NCBI GenBank assembly: GCA_015179045.1
Contig: WHUZ01000130.1
Coordinates: 58,648-122,647 of the forward strand
Direction: 5' to 3'
Length of the DNA stretch: 64,000 bases
Source of the DNA: Kalaharituber pfeilii
Lineage: Eukaryota > Ascomycota > Pezizomycetes > Pezizales > Pezizaceae
Shown here: one piece after another, positions 48,130-61,430 of the stretch
Position numbering within the stretch: position 1 is the stretch's first letter
Layout: the number at the start of each line of letters is the position of its first letter
Notes under the pieces: model-generated
The model's database searches: none
The model's input: the letters and a program-made list of their open reading frames with translations, nothing else
What the model was told of the DNA's origin: nothing
Program-made: the position numbers and the translations under genes

Positions 48130-51100
48130 ATGGCTCAGCCTCCGTACCAAGATCCTAATTACCAGTACCCTCCGCAGGACCCCTATGTCCAGCAGCCAGG
48201 CGCACCACCTTACCCCCAACCGCCGGGCCCATATGCCACCCCGCCACCAGCAGGCTATCCTCCCACGGCTGGCTTTCCGCCCCCAGCTGAGTATCCCCCG
48301 GCTGGATATCCCCCGGCCGCCGGGTCTCCACCTCCTGGAGGACCTGCTTCTCATGGCGCCCATAAGAAACGACAGTACGCAGCACAAGCATTTGAGTTTG
48401 GCCAGGGAGCGAATGCAGCTATAACACCCTCCTCGACCGGTGGTGTCGGAGGAGCCGCATATCCCCCAGGCAGTGCCACGGGTCCAGCCGGATACCCAGC
48501 TGAGCAGTTTACTCCCGCTGCCATGGGGGCTATCCGCCCCCAACAGCATCATATGATACCACCCCCGTTGCAGGTTTGACGAATCAAATGGGGCAAATGA
48601 ACATTGGCGCACAACCTCGTCAGGTAGCGGCTCCCCAAACACAGGTCTGTTATGTTTTATATTTTGGTCCAAGAGGATTATGCTTCATCGGGCATTGGAA
48701 TATCTCTTCTCAGAATTCTCTTTGAGTCCGTATCTTTCACACTGCTGATGTCCTCTGTACTATAGAAACTACCGACCTTGAATACCCTGTGGACAATAGA
48801 TGTTACAGCTAAGCCCTTCAATGCTGCGGAATTAGATCTACCGCCTCCACCCATCATCCTCCCACCAAACGTAAGCACCCCATCATTACTATCGTTTGTC
48901 ATAACTGACGAAATCAATAGTCATCGCTAACACCATCTCCGCATGCCAACTGTCCTCCTCATTATATGCGTGCAACAATTAATGCTATTCCTACAACTCA
49001 CTCTCTTCTCAAAAAATCCCGGTTACCATTCGCCTTAATTATCCAACCATATACCTCGCTACACGATGAGGAGGCACCTGTTCCATTAGTCTCAGACACT
49101 GTAATCTCACGATGTCGTCGTTGCAGATCTTATATAAATCCTTATGTAACTTTCTTGGACCATGGCCACCGGTGGCGATGCAACATGTGCAATTTGACAA
49201 ACGATGTGCCGCAGGCCTTCGATTGGGACAATGCCCAACAGAAACAAGTGGACAGATGGCAGCGCCCAGAGCTTAACTATTCCGTAGTGGAGTTTATTGC
49301 TCCACAAGAGTATATGGTTCGTCCACCTCAGCCGCTTGTTTACCTGTTCCTTTTGGATGTAAGTTTTGCCGCTGTCACCAGCGGATTGCTCGCTACAAGT
49401 GCTAGGACGATACTGGAGAGCCTTGACAGAATTCCCAATGCAGATAAGCGGACACGGTTAGGGTTCATTTGTGTGGACTCTGCTTTGCACTTTTTCTCGA
49501 TGACACGGGATTCTCCGGAGCCGAGTATGATGGTTGTATCAGACCTAGATGAGCCGTTCCTTCCAATTCCTGGGGATCTCTTGGTTCCTTTAGAAGAGTG
49601 CCGTGAGGCCATTGAAAGCCTGTTGGGCAAGCTGCAGGACATGTTCCAGCACACACAGAATGCCGGATCTTGTATGGGATCCGCTCTGAAGTCTGCACAT
49701 AAATTGATCTCTCCTATCGGAGGAAAGATTGTGGTGATCACTGCCTCATTGCCCAATCTCGGAGCTGGTAAGCTTGAGATGAGAGAGGACAAAAAGCTAT
49801 TGGGAACAAGCAAGGAGAATGGGTTGCTCCAGACAGCAAACAGCTTTTACAAGTCATTTGCGGTGGAATGTTCAAAGAGCCAGGTTTCGGTGGACATGTT
49901 CCTCTTCTCAGCAAATTACCAAGATGTTGCCAGTCTGAGCAACCTCCCAAGGTACACCGGAGGGCAGACATACTTCTACCCTGGCTGGTCCGCTGCTCGA
50001 AGTGAAGATGCCTTCAAGTTCGCTAAGGAATTCTCCGATCATCTCAGTGCAGAGATTGCTCTTGAGGCTGTGATGAGAGTCAGAGCAACGACTGGATTGC
50101 GAATGAGCACGTTCTACGGAAACTTCTTCAACAGGTCGTCTGACTTGTGTGCCTTCCCGGCCTTCCCGAGAGATCAAGGGTATGTGGTTGAGGTGGCGAT
50201 TGATGAAGCGTTGGGAAAGTCCTTTGTCTGTATGCAGACGGCAGTGTTACACACGACATGTAATGGAGAACGACGTATCCGTGTCATGACCCTAGCTTTG
50301 CCGACGACGCAGAACCTTGCAGATGTCTATGCGAGCGCAGATCAGGTCGCAGTCACCACATACTTTAGTCATAAGGCGGTTGAGAAGGTTTTGAGTGGAA
50401 GTGGATTGGATGCAGCCAGGGATGCACTTCAGACTAAGCTTATCGAGTTGATGGTTACGTATAGGAAGGAGTTGACTGGAGGGTCGATTGGTGGCGGACT
50501 TGGCGGCTTGCAATTCTGCTCTAACTTGAGGGGTCTGGTGGTTTTGTTTTTGGCGCTGATAAAACATGTGAATTTATTTCATGTCCTCTATCTATTTTAT
50601 GAATATTGTGCTAATCCTCTACTCTGTGGCAGATCGGCCTACGAAGAACTGCCCAAATCCCCGCCGACATCCGCTCCGCGGCCCTTTGCCTCCTCTCCAC
50701 GCTCCCTGCAACCCTTCTCATGCAATACATCCATCCCCGCTTCTACTCACTCCACGACATGCCTGATGCCTGCGGACTGCCTCACCCCGAGACGGGTGAA
50801 ATCGTGATGCCGCCACCCATGAACCTTTCCTCGGAGCGCCTCCTCCTGTACGGTCTCTACCTCATTGACGACGGACAAACGCAATTCCTCTGGGTTGGCG
50901 GCAAGGCTATGCCCGCGCTGCTGCAAGACGTGTTTGGTGTTCCTTCGATTGAGAATGTGAAGGTTGGGAAGACGACCATGCCGGTGGTGGAGGGCAGCGA
51001 GATGAATGAAAGAGTAAGGAACGTGATTGAGAAGAGTAAGGATAAGAAGGGCAGGAATGTGGGGAGCATTACAGTGCCGAATTTTTATGTTGTGAGGGGC

Positions 51101-51217
51101 GACGGAGAACCGAGCTTGAGGATGTGGGCGGGGACGATGTTGATTGAGGATAGGAGTGACGGGGGCATGAGTATGCAGCAGTGGTTAGGGATGTTGAGGG
51201 AGAAGGTGAGTGTTTAG
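48130..51217 (+). CDS. SEC24: COPII coat subunit Sec24, about 950 aa, one-base frameshift in exon 1
   Basis: Exons 48130-48644, 48766-48870, 48921-50567 and 50633-51217. All junctions are GT-AG. Exon 1 is 515 nt and needs one more base to keep frame; the break lies at the C run 48562-48566, after MIPPP and before [13 protein letters not shown]. The product binds cargo signals within the Sec23/Sec24 inner COPII coat. The N-terminus is Pro/Tyr/Gln-rich. Then come [19 protein letters not shown], a zinc finger from about residue 272 ([20 protein letters not shown]), [11 protein letters not shown], the trunk with [32 protein letters not shown], and a gelsolin-like end with [16 protein letters not shown]. 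These match Sec24 proper rather than Sfb3. An intron with a weak donor could also restore frame but would remove typical residues. Confidence 0.93.
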
Positions 51218-53082
51218 AGTTTGGGTTTGTTTGACGGATTTGGGGATGGGATCTGATGATGAATGGTAAAAATAGGTTCAAAACTCGTAGAAATGAATCT
51301 CAATAAACAAACCAAACCTATGAATGTGATGATTAGACTTGTGTGTGTGGCGGTGGTGGATTTGATTTGGCTGGGGGATTTTTGGGGGAGAGGAGAATAA
51401 ATTGGAAACTGAACCTTGTTCTTTTTTTTGTACCTTTATTTTTTTCATGGTTAATGCTACAAGGTATTTTTATTTGGTATTTTTTCATTTGGTATATTTT
51501 ACTTTATTACTTTTTTTGAAGGAAAAAAAGTATGCATATAGCTAACTAGAGATGCATGATCTTGAAATGGTAAACATGTGTTTTTTGTTTTTTTTTTCGT
51601 TGGTGCGTGCGCGCGGTTAGAGGGTGAGGGTGGGTTACTTAGGTAAGTACATATGTTGGGCATGTCCGGGCCGTGGGTTATTAAAGATTACAAGTAAGTT
51701 GGGAGGGGGATGAAGAGAGGCCGGTTCAGGGTAATGGGGGTCACTTAACCGTACAAAGCACAAACTACTTGTAACTTTTATCTAGTGTTTTCTTTGTCAT
51801 GGTACAAAAGGAGCGAGCGAGCAATGAGGGTAAAACATAAAAGCGCCAACATATAGGGATATACGGTTATTTTTATTGTTATTTTATGTTGTCAATATTC
51901 TGGCGTAATTGTTATGTTGAGTTTTTTCTATCTCGATATCTATTTTTTTCTTTTTTTTTTTTTCTCTATCTATTTATCTATATATAGGGGAATTTATCAT
52001 TAAAAAAAAAAGAAAAGAAAAAGAGAAGTACTATTCTTATTTATTGGAAAATGAAAATGGAGGAGTAGGAAAGTGGAGGAGTAGGAAAGTGGAGGAGGAG
52101 GAACTGAGAGTGAAAATAAGAAAAAAGGAATGTGAAATGGATGAGTTTTTTTTATTTGTTTTTGGTTTGGCTTGGTTTGGTTTGGGTATGGGTTAGAGAG
52201 AGAGAGAGAGAGAGAGAGAGGGAAGATTTGGTGTGGTTAGCGGGAGGAAGAGGAGGTAGGTAGGTACGTGAGAAAGGGAGATGGGAGAGAGGAGGGAGCG
52301 CTAAAGCGCCAATATATAGGAATTTTTATGGTTATTTTACCTTGGCGTTGAGTTTTTTTTCCCCTTTTTTTCTCTATTTATCTACAAGGGGAATTTATTT
52401 AAACAAAAAAAAGAAAAGAAAAAAAGAAAAGTACTATTCTTATTTATTGGAAAAATGGAGGAGTAGGAAAATGGAGGAGGAACTGGGAGTGAAGAAAAAA
52501 AAAAAGGAATGTGAAATGGATGAGTTTTTTTTTATTTGTTTTTGTTTTTGTTTTTGTTTGGTTTGGGTTAGAGAGAGAGAGAGAGAGAGGGAAGGTTTGG
52601 TATGGTTAGCGGGAGAGGTAGGTAGGTTAGGTGGATAGGGTTATTTTGGCGTAGGTGGGTGGGTAGGTGGGCTCGTCACGAGCTGTTACCCTGAACCACG
52701 GACTCAACCTAAACATCGCACTTCATAAAATAGCTCTAGGGGAGTATCTTCACCTCGGGCCTGGGGTTCCCAGAATATCCCGTTTTTTATTTTTACTTCC
52801 GCCACCCATCCCGTTTTTACGCAAAAAGGCGTTTAATAAACGGAAAAAAAAAAAAAAGGAAAGAAAGAAACATGTACCCTGAATCCCTCCCCCTCCCTCA
52901 TAATATGTATATATATCTACGGCCCAATAGAGGATTTAAGGGGAAGGGAAAAAAAAACACAAAGCTCCCCTTCATGAGCGTTTTCAGTGGGTTTTAGGTA
53001 CGGGGTACGGGGAGGGAAGGGGGGTGCTGCAAAAAGCAGAAAATAAAATAAAATAAATACATGAACATCATATTTTTCTTTT
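51218..53082. other. Spacer between convergent SEC24 and CUE3
   Basis: The 3' regions of two convergent genes plus AT- and purine-rich DNA. It contains the direct duplication and (GA)n runs listed separately. The last part, near 52.7-53.08 kb, holds A runs and gives a false extension of the CUE3 frame after its frameshift. No other gene seen. Confidence 0.55.
51839..52633 (+). repeat. Diverged direct duplication, two copies of about 330-430 bp
   Basis: Copy 1 (about 51839-52270) and copy 2 (about 52303-52633) share in the same order: AAGCGCCAA with ATATAGG; GTTATTTT; TTGAGTTTTTT; GGGGAATTTAT; AGTACTATTCTTATTTATTG; GGAGGAGTAGGAAA; GGAATGTGAAATGGATGAG; GGTTTGGGTTAGAG with (GA)n; and GGTTAGCGGGAG with GGTAGGTAGGT. 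Copy 2 is shorter through loss in the T-rich parts. The (GA)n runs differ in length. Confidence 0.85.
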
Positions 53083-55235
53083 TCATCCTGGTAGCGGACC
53101 GCCGCCCATGCCACGTGCCATTTTCCTGCTGTGCGCGTCGCGCCTCGAGTGGTTTGCTCTACTCGCTTTATTCTGCTCCTTTCTCTGTCTGTCCCTTGGC
53201 GTGTCCCCTCCACCCCCACTGCCTCCACCCCTCTTCCTCTCCCTCTCCAACCACCCCCTCTTCCTCCTCCTCTCCACCCTCCCCGTCCTCCCCTTTGCGC
53301 TCCTCCTCCCTCCCCATCTCCGTCAACTCCCTCGTCCTCTTCCTCATTCCCCTTCCGATATCGTGTCCTCTCCAAAACGCCGCCCTTATTAAGTACCCCA
53401 TCCTCGGCTGCCCCCGGCGGCCCATACTTCCTCTCCAAGTCTCTCTGCCTTCTCCCCACAATGTCCCTCTCCATCATGACACCCCATCCCTCGATCATCT
53501 CATCCGACCATCCAGTATCACGCTTCAGTTGTGCTCGTTGCGGCCCGCGGCGGGTCTCGGAGTCGCGCGCAAAGAAGGCGACGCGGTCGCTTGGTGTGGA
53601 AGTGCTCCACAGGTTCCAGAGGATACGTTCGGGGCCTTGTTGCTGGGTGGATGGTGGGGCAGTGGAGCCGGGGGCGGGGATGCTCCCAGGAAGTGATGTT
53701 TCAGTAGAGATGGTATCGACAACCCCTCCTACGTCCGCAACGTCATATGTGTCGTCTCTCTCGTCTTCATCCTCGTCGAATGTCGCCAACGCGGCAAGGA
53801 TGGCGGCCTTGGCGCTGGGGTCGTGGGTGGACTCATTGAGGAGGGCATCGGCAGTGAGTGTTGGGGCTTTTTTGCCAATGTGCAGGGAGGCGAGGGCGTG
53901 TGGGGAGAGAGTGTCGAGGGCATCGTTGTCGTAAATGTTGCGGCGTTGGGGGAGTGGGCGGGCTGCGGCAGGGGTAGTGGAGGAGAGTTTACGGGGTTTA
54001 GGTGGTGGAGAGGAGACGTCGGCAGGGTGCTCTTGGAGGGTGCCTTCGATGATCCCGCGAACTACAGCCTCTACATCACCGCCGTATTCCTCCAATTTGG
54101 AACGAACCCACGAATCGTGTAGCTCCGGGAAGACTTCTTTGACTTGAAGGACATACTGGCCCATTGTCTCCTCTTGTAGCGCAGCGGCGGCACCATTCGT
54201 ATCCGAAGCTTTGCCTTTTCCTTTCTCTTTTCGGCGTCGTGCAATGTGCAAAGGACGACGTACGCGGCCGTCGCCTCGTGGAGTATACTTCTCCAGGCGG
54301 GAGATGAGGGAGTTAAGGCGGGATGTGGTGTCGTCTTGCTCTGGATGGATGGAGCGGAGGCGATGGAGAAGGGTGGTTTCGGAGATGAGGGAGGTGAGGA
54401 AGGAGTGTTCAGCGGAGCCGGACTTGTGGGAGAGGAGGGAGTAGAGGTGGTCAAAGAGGAGGGTAAAGTTCGGCTTTATGGCGGGCGCTGTAAGGGTGTC
54501 ATTGTTGGTGGAAGTATGTGGGTCTACGAGGACGGTGAATGCCACTTGAATGCAGCGGAGGATGGGTTTGCGGAGGGCGGGATTGGTGGTGGTGGAGTAC
54601 AACTCGATGAGAGAGTCGAGAAAGTCGGAGCCGGCTATGAAGAGATTGCTTGTACGAGGGGAGACAAGGAAGAGAACGGCGAGGTTGTGCAGGAGGGATT
54701 GCAGCTGAGGGGCACGGTCTGTTTGGTTACCAGCTTTGCTCTTCCCTGGAGAGAGTAGCGGGAGGACGTGGGCCGTCTTGAGCTTCGTGAATGAGGCTTC
54801 CAGACTAGATGAGTAATTCGTCCATAGCATCTCAAACAGTGTTCGGACGGCAGTAGACTTTGGATACGCCGCTGCAAATGAGAGGAGAAATTGACCTTGT
54901 GTCAACTCCTGTGGTGGCGGGTTAGCATCACCGACCCCATCGTAGAAACGGTGCAAGACGCGATAGACCGTATGCTTAAGCTGTTTCGAGGCATCGTCCT
55001 CGGCGGAGCCAGACTCGGAGACGGAAGAGAGGTAGCTGGCGAGGAACTTGTACAAGCTGGGGTCCGAATGGGAATGCGCTGAGAATTGCGGCGGTGGGAG
55101 GGAGAGGTGGAGGTTGAGGATGGTGATGTAGGTGGCGAGGAAGGACGCCCAGTCGGGAGGGGAGAGCGTTGAGCGGACGGAGGCGGGCGGGAAGGGCGCA
55201 ATTGGGGGCGGGAGGACGGCGGGGGGAGGGGCCAT
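53083..55235 (-). CDS. CUE3: CUE-domain protein of the Cue3/Rqt3-ASCC2 family, about 717 aa, one-base frameshift near the C-terminus
   Basis: A single minus-strand exon from the ATG at 55235 (MAPPPAVLPPP) to the stop at 53083. Cue3/Rqt3 is the ubiquitin-binding subunit of the RQT helicase complex that splits stalled, ubiquitinated ribosomes. Residues 1-310 are the helical N-terminal region. The CUE domain lies at about 358-400 (YVLQVKEVFPELHDSWVRSK). It is followed by RRNIYDNDALDTLSPHALA, the acidic DEDEDERDDTYDVADV stretch, an RGG-rich tail and the conserved basic end NKASRANHSRRDAHSRKMAR. That end is in a different frame from the rest. The span is 2153 nt, one short of a multiple of three, and the shift falls in GG-rich DNA near 53228-53290, best at the G run 53228-53231. 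Without correction the frame runs on to 52917 as nonsense. Confidence 0.85.
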
Positions 55236-55795
55236 TGCGGGGGCGGGGGGGACGGGGCAGGCGTGCGAGCTTGCTTGCCTGCTTGCTTGCTTGCTTGCTT
55301 GCAATCTGCTGGAGGAGGAGGCAGGAAGCCCAGAGAGGCGGATGCGGTAGAAAGGGACGGGGCTCTACTCCACAGCCATGGGCGGCAGGGGCGTACTTGT
55401 ACTCCGTACGCGGCGGAGCGCATGGCGATGATGCGCGGATGAGTGATTGCGGGCCGGCGGGCCTGATGCGGGCGCCGCGCTGCATACGCGCGCACGTGGA
55501 TTACGCACCATATGCATATGCATGCATATGCATAGGCCCGCCGCGCCCCGCGCCCCGCGCCAAGCCCCGCGAGCCACGCCCAGCCACGCCCAGCCACGCC
55601 ATCGTCCAATCGAAGAGGCCCACGCCCACCGCGGCCCAAACAAGTCCCCATCGCAGCCTCACTTGCGCAAAACAGCACGTCCGCATTTTACCCTCAACTC
55701 CTCCCCTCGACCCGCCCACTTACCCTCAACTCCCGCCGCCTCCACACGCCCCGTCCAGAGAGCCCCCCGCGCCCGAAGAGGACAGCGCTGCGAAA
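55236..55795. promoter_or_regulatory. Divergent GC-rich promoter region CUE3/REB1
   Basis: 560 bp between divergent starts. It contains a (GCTT)n run at about 55271-55302 close to the CUE3 start and a palindromic cluster CATATGCATATGCATGC at about 55509-55525, followed by CGCGCCCC-type repeats. The ATGCATATGC core also occurs in the SFB3/LST1 promoter. Open frames here are compositional. Confidence 0.6.
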
Positions 55796-58700
55796 ATGGC
55801 CGAGACCCCGCCCCCCGCGGACGCCGCTGCTGCGACGAGGCCCGCGGGCGACTCTGCGTCCGCCGCCGCGCGACGCCCGGAACGCACCCCCCCGCCAGCA
55901 GCCGCCGCCGCCGCGCCGCCCGAGCAGCCGGCGCCCACCGAGAAGGCCCGCGAGAGAAGCACGGAGGGCGGCGAGAGGCAGCCTGACGCCGCCTCCGCCG
56001 ACATGGCTGCTGCCTCCGCCGCGGCGTCCCCGTCCGCCCCCGCCGAGGGGCCCCTGAAAGCGAGGCCAAGAAGAAGAGCAAGAAGAAGTCCAAAAAGCAC
56101 TCGAGCAGCGCCGACACGCCGCAGGACGAGCGGGCCGATACCGAGAACGGCCATGAGGCGCCGTCGTCGTCCGTGGCGGAGCCGGCGGAGAAGAAGCACA
56201 GGAAAAAGAAGTCGAAGCACAAGTCTGCAAGCGGCGAGGACGCTGCGCCAAGTGCGGACGGCACTAGCGACGGTGCGGCGGCAGCAGCGCCCGGCGACAG
56301 CGCAGGCGACGCAGGCAACGCCAAAGCCGCCGACGGCGACGACAGCGAGCACGCCGGAGAGGCGCCGACGGTCCGCGGCTTCACGGCGGTGAATGTGCCG
56401 GAAAAGGCGAAGCAGCTGCCAATCCTCCCGGCTCCGAAGCAGCACGGCGCGCACCAGCCGGACCCCGCCGAGCAGCTACTCAGTGAGTCCGCTGCGGCAG
56501 CCGCCGCCGCCGCCGAGGCATCCGAAGCGCCGGCGCAGCCAGCTGAGGGTAACGATGCTAATCAGACTGCAAAGGATTGCGAGGGTGATGTAGTCATGGC
56601 GGAGGATGGTGCCAACACTGACCCTGCGGATGCACAGCCGTCGAAGAAGCACAAGAAAGGGAAACGCCATAGGGCAGCAACTTCGAACGAGAATGACACT
56701 ACTGAGCAAGAAGCACCCCCGTCCTCATCCACAGCAAAAAAGAAAAAGAAGAAGGAACAGGCGGTAGCAGCGGAGTCTGAACCAGAGGTTTTGGTTGAAG
56801 CTACGCAACAGCAGGAAGCGCCAGCTCCTTCTCCTCCACCCACGGCAAGTGATGCTGCCCCCGCGCCGTCGCAGGATGTACCGGAGGAGGATACCACGAG
56901 TATCACCAAGAAACGTAAAGGGAAGGGCAAACGCAGTGAGAAGGCACCTCCTGAAGAGCCAGAACCAATGCAAACTCAAGTGGAATCTGTTCCTGCAACC
57001 CAACCGGAGCAATCCGCCGATCAAACACTTGAGGAGCCTGCGGAACCTCCAGCGCGCGAGGCTACTCCACCTCCCACCGCCGCCGCTCCAGCTGCTACTT
57101 CAGAGTCCCCGGTCGTCACTCACACACCTAGGCCCAAGAGCAAAGTTGCCATTGCATATGAGCGCAAAAGGAAGCGCCTCGAAGCAGCAGCAGCGGCAGC
57201 GTCTCAGACACCGGCGGGTAACACTACTGGAGATGCCAGTCTTGAGATGGACATGCCAAACGAGGAGGATGAGTACGACAATGCGGCGATCACGGAAACT
57301 GCTGCTAGTGCTGCGACGCCTAAGAGTGCGAAGCGCAAGAAACGCAGATTACCAGATGTCGCCCCAGCTGCTGAGACCTCTAGCCCCGCGACTGGATCCA
57401 CACGCAAGAAGAGACGCCTGCCTGATCTGAATGCAACCCCGCTCAGGGCAGCGAGCTTGTCAGACTCGGAGATGGAGGCGCACAGTGATGCTGCACCTCA
57501 GACTAGTACACGTGCCCCAGCTCGCACCCCTCGCACCCCTAAGCAGAAGTCCGGTACTGGTTCAGCTAAGAGGGCCAGATCTGAGCCTGCATATGCTGCC
57601 GCTCCGCAGCCTGGTACTACAGCCGTTGCACGCAAGCGTCCATCGTACACTTACGCTCCAGACCCTGCACCAGCAACCCCGCCGTCCACTGGTACTTTTA
57701 CTCAACCAGAATGTGAAATCATTGACAACTACCTCGCCAACTTCGCCGCAATCAATGGACTGGATAACAAGCAGCTTATTGCGCGCATCTGGGGTGACTT
57801 GTCCGTCGTCCCCGATCAAAGCAAGCAAGCTCGCGAATCATTTTGGAAGGATCTCTACGAATTGTTCCCTCACCGCAAGCGCCTTGCCATTTATAACCAC
57901 GTGCGACGTCGCTACCACAACTTTAGCGTTCAGGGTGCCAAGTGGACTGAGGAGCAAGACCAGGAACTTAATAGATTGGTTATGGAGCGCGGGAAGAAGT
58001 GGACTCTCATTGGTCGTGAGATGGGTAGGTTACCAGATGATTGCAGAGATAGATGGAGGAATTACGTCAAGTGTGGCGGGTTTAGAAGGGAGAAGGAGTG
58101 GACTGAGGAGGAGGAGGAGAAGTTGAGAGAGGTTGTAATGGAGTGTAAGGAGGAGTTGGCGAAGCACAGAGCGGACGGCACTCCGGCACAGGATGTGGAG
58201 GTTAATTGGACGATGGTTAGTGAAAAGATGGGAGGTTGGAGAAGCAGAATTCAGTGCAGGTATAAATGGAGCAAGATGTTGGAGTGGGAGCAACGCGGTG
58301 GCACGGAGGGATGGAAAGCTGGGAAGAGAAAATCGATGTTTAGAAGGGGAAGCACTGCCGCTGACGGGGACGAAAATGGAACTGAAGAGGGACACAAGAA
58401 GAGGAGGAGAAAGTCGACAACTAGGGCCACTCAGGGCAAGGGAAGGAGGTCAAGGCACAGTGCTATTAGTGCTGAGGTTGTTGAATCTGAGACGGAAGAA
58501 GTACCCCCGGCGCAGGAAGTTGATACTACGCCTGTTGACCCAGCATTGCTTGCTGCGGATGCTGCCGCCGCGGCACCGTCTGCATCCACCACCGTCCTCG
58601 ATGATCCTGCTTTTACACCCCTCGCAGCCAAGCAGATGAAGACTGGTGACGTTATCTGGCTTCTCAGAGCTATCCTCTCATTCCGTCCCCCGACTCCAGG

Positions 58701-59034
58701 TGATATCCCGTGGAGCGCCATCGCTGCTCAAGCGCCGCACCGTCACTGGACTCCGGCTGGCTTAGAAAGAGCATTTGGTAAGATAGTGAAGAAGGGCATT
58801 CCGAAGAAGGAGAGAGACGGGCTGGGAGTGGTGGAGGGCGTGGAGAGACTGTTGGGTGAATTAGCGGAGTTGCCAGAGGAGGTGAGGGGCGAAAAATATG
58901 TGCCACCGGCTGGTGGAGATGAGCATTTGAGGCAGTCGGTCAGGTATGCGATGGATCAGATTAAGGAGAGAGAGGAGACGGAGAAGTTGGCGAGGGTGTT
59001 ATTGAGCCAGGTGCAGGAGGCGTATGGGAATTAA
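55796..59034 (+). CDS. REB1: Reb1/TTF-I-type Myb DNA-binding factor, about 1079 aa, one-base frameshift near the N-terminus
   Basis: The ATG at 55796 opens MAETPPPADAAAATRPAGDS. From about 56056 the coding frame is another one (ESEAKKKSKKKSKKHSS), so a base is missing near GGGGCCCC at 56047-56054. The span of 3239 nt is one short of a multiple of three. The first 600 residues are Ala/Pro/Lys-rich with several nuclear-localisation-like basic blocks. A Reb1-type DNA-binding region covers about residues 635-830. It has ECEIIDNYLANFAAING, LFPHRKRLAIYNHVRRRYHN, a Myb repeat with KWTEEQDQELNRLV and DRWRNYVKCG, a second with EWTEEEEEKLREVV, and WRSRIQCRYKWSK. A SANT-like end contains DVIWLLRAILSFRPPTPGDI. 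Such proteins bind rDNA terminators and promoters and act in Pol I termination, replication-fork arrest and chromatin opening. A start at 56596 in the second frame is possible but would discard coding-like sequence. Confidence 0.82.
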
Positions 59035-61209
<2,175 letters not shown>

Positions 61210-61430
61210 AAATAGCGTTTCAGCAAATTATCACATTATCTTGATAGGTCACAAGTTACCATCACTACTGATCGTCATGCTCTCCAGTGGCTCTAGATTA
61301 CCACTCATATATCAAATGCGAGAATCCACCGCTGGGCAATGCCACGAGGCCCACTCGCAAAGATAAAGATGGTCTACCCGTCCAGGACTGACACAATCAA
61401 ACGTCGATCCACTATAAGGGATTCCAGTGA
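61210..61430 (+). mobile_element. Ty3/Gypsy pol remnant (RNase H region)
   Basis: One frame reads SKLSHYLDRSQVTITTDRHA then LQWL, a stop, and ITTHISNARIHRWAM, followed further on by IKMVYPSRTDTIKRRS. This is the order of the RNase H segment of Gypsy retrotransposons (HYLYG, VVTDHHALQWL, GRIARW, VYRPGRTN) with stop codons in the middle. No LTRs or other pol domains are recognisable nearby. Confidence 0.65.

Noticed and set aside
48440..48573. Intron in SEC24 exon 1 restoring frame
   Set aside because: Length would fit, but the donor GTGGTG is poor and it would remove typical Sec24 residues; a missing C in the C run is simpler.
52917..53082. C-terminal extension of CUE3 to 52917
   Set aside because: It lies after the frameshift; the conserved NKASRANH end is in the other frame and stops at 53083.
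56173..59034. Start of the REB1-like gene at the GTG at 56173
   Set aside because: Nuclear genes start at ATG; the coding-like frame continues upstream (KKKSKKKSKKHSS) and links to the ATG at 55796 after one missing base.
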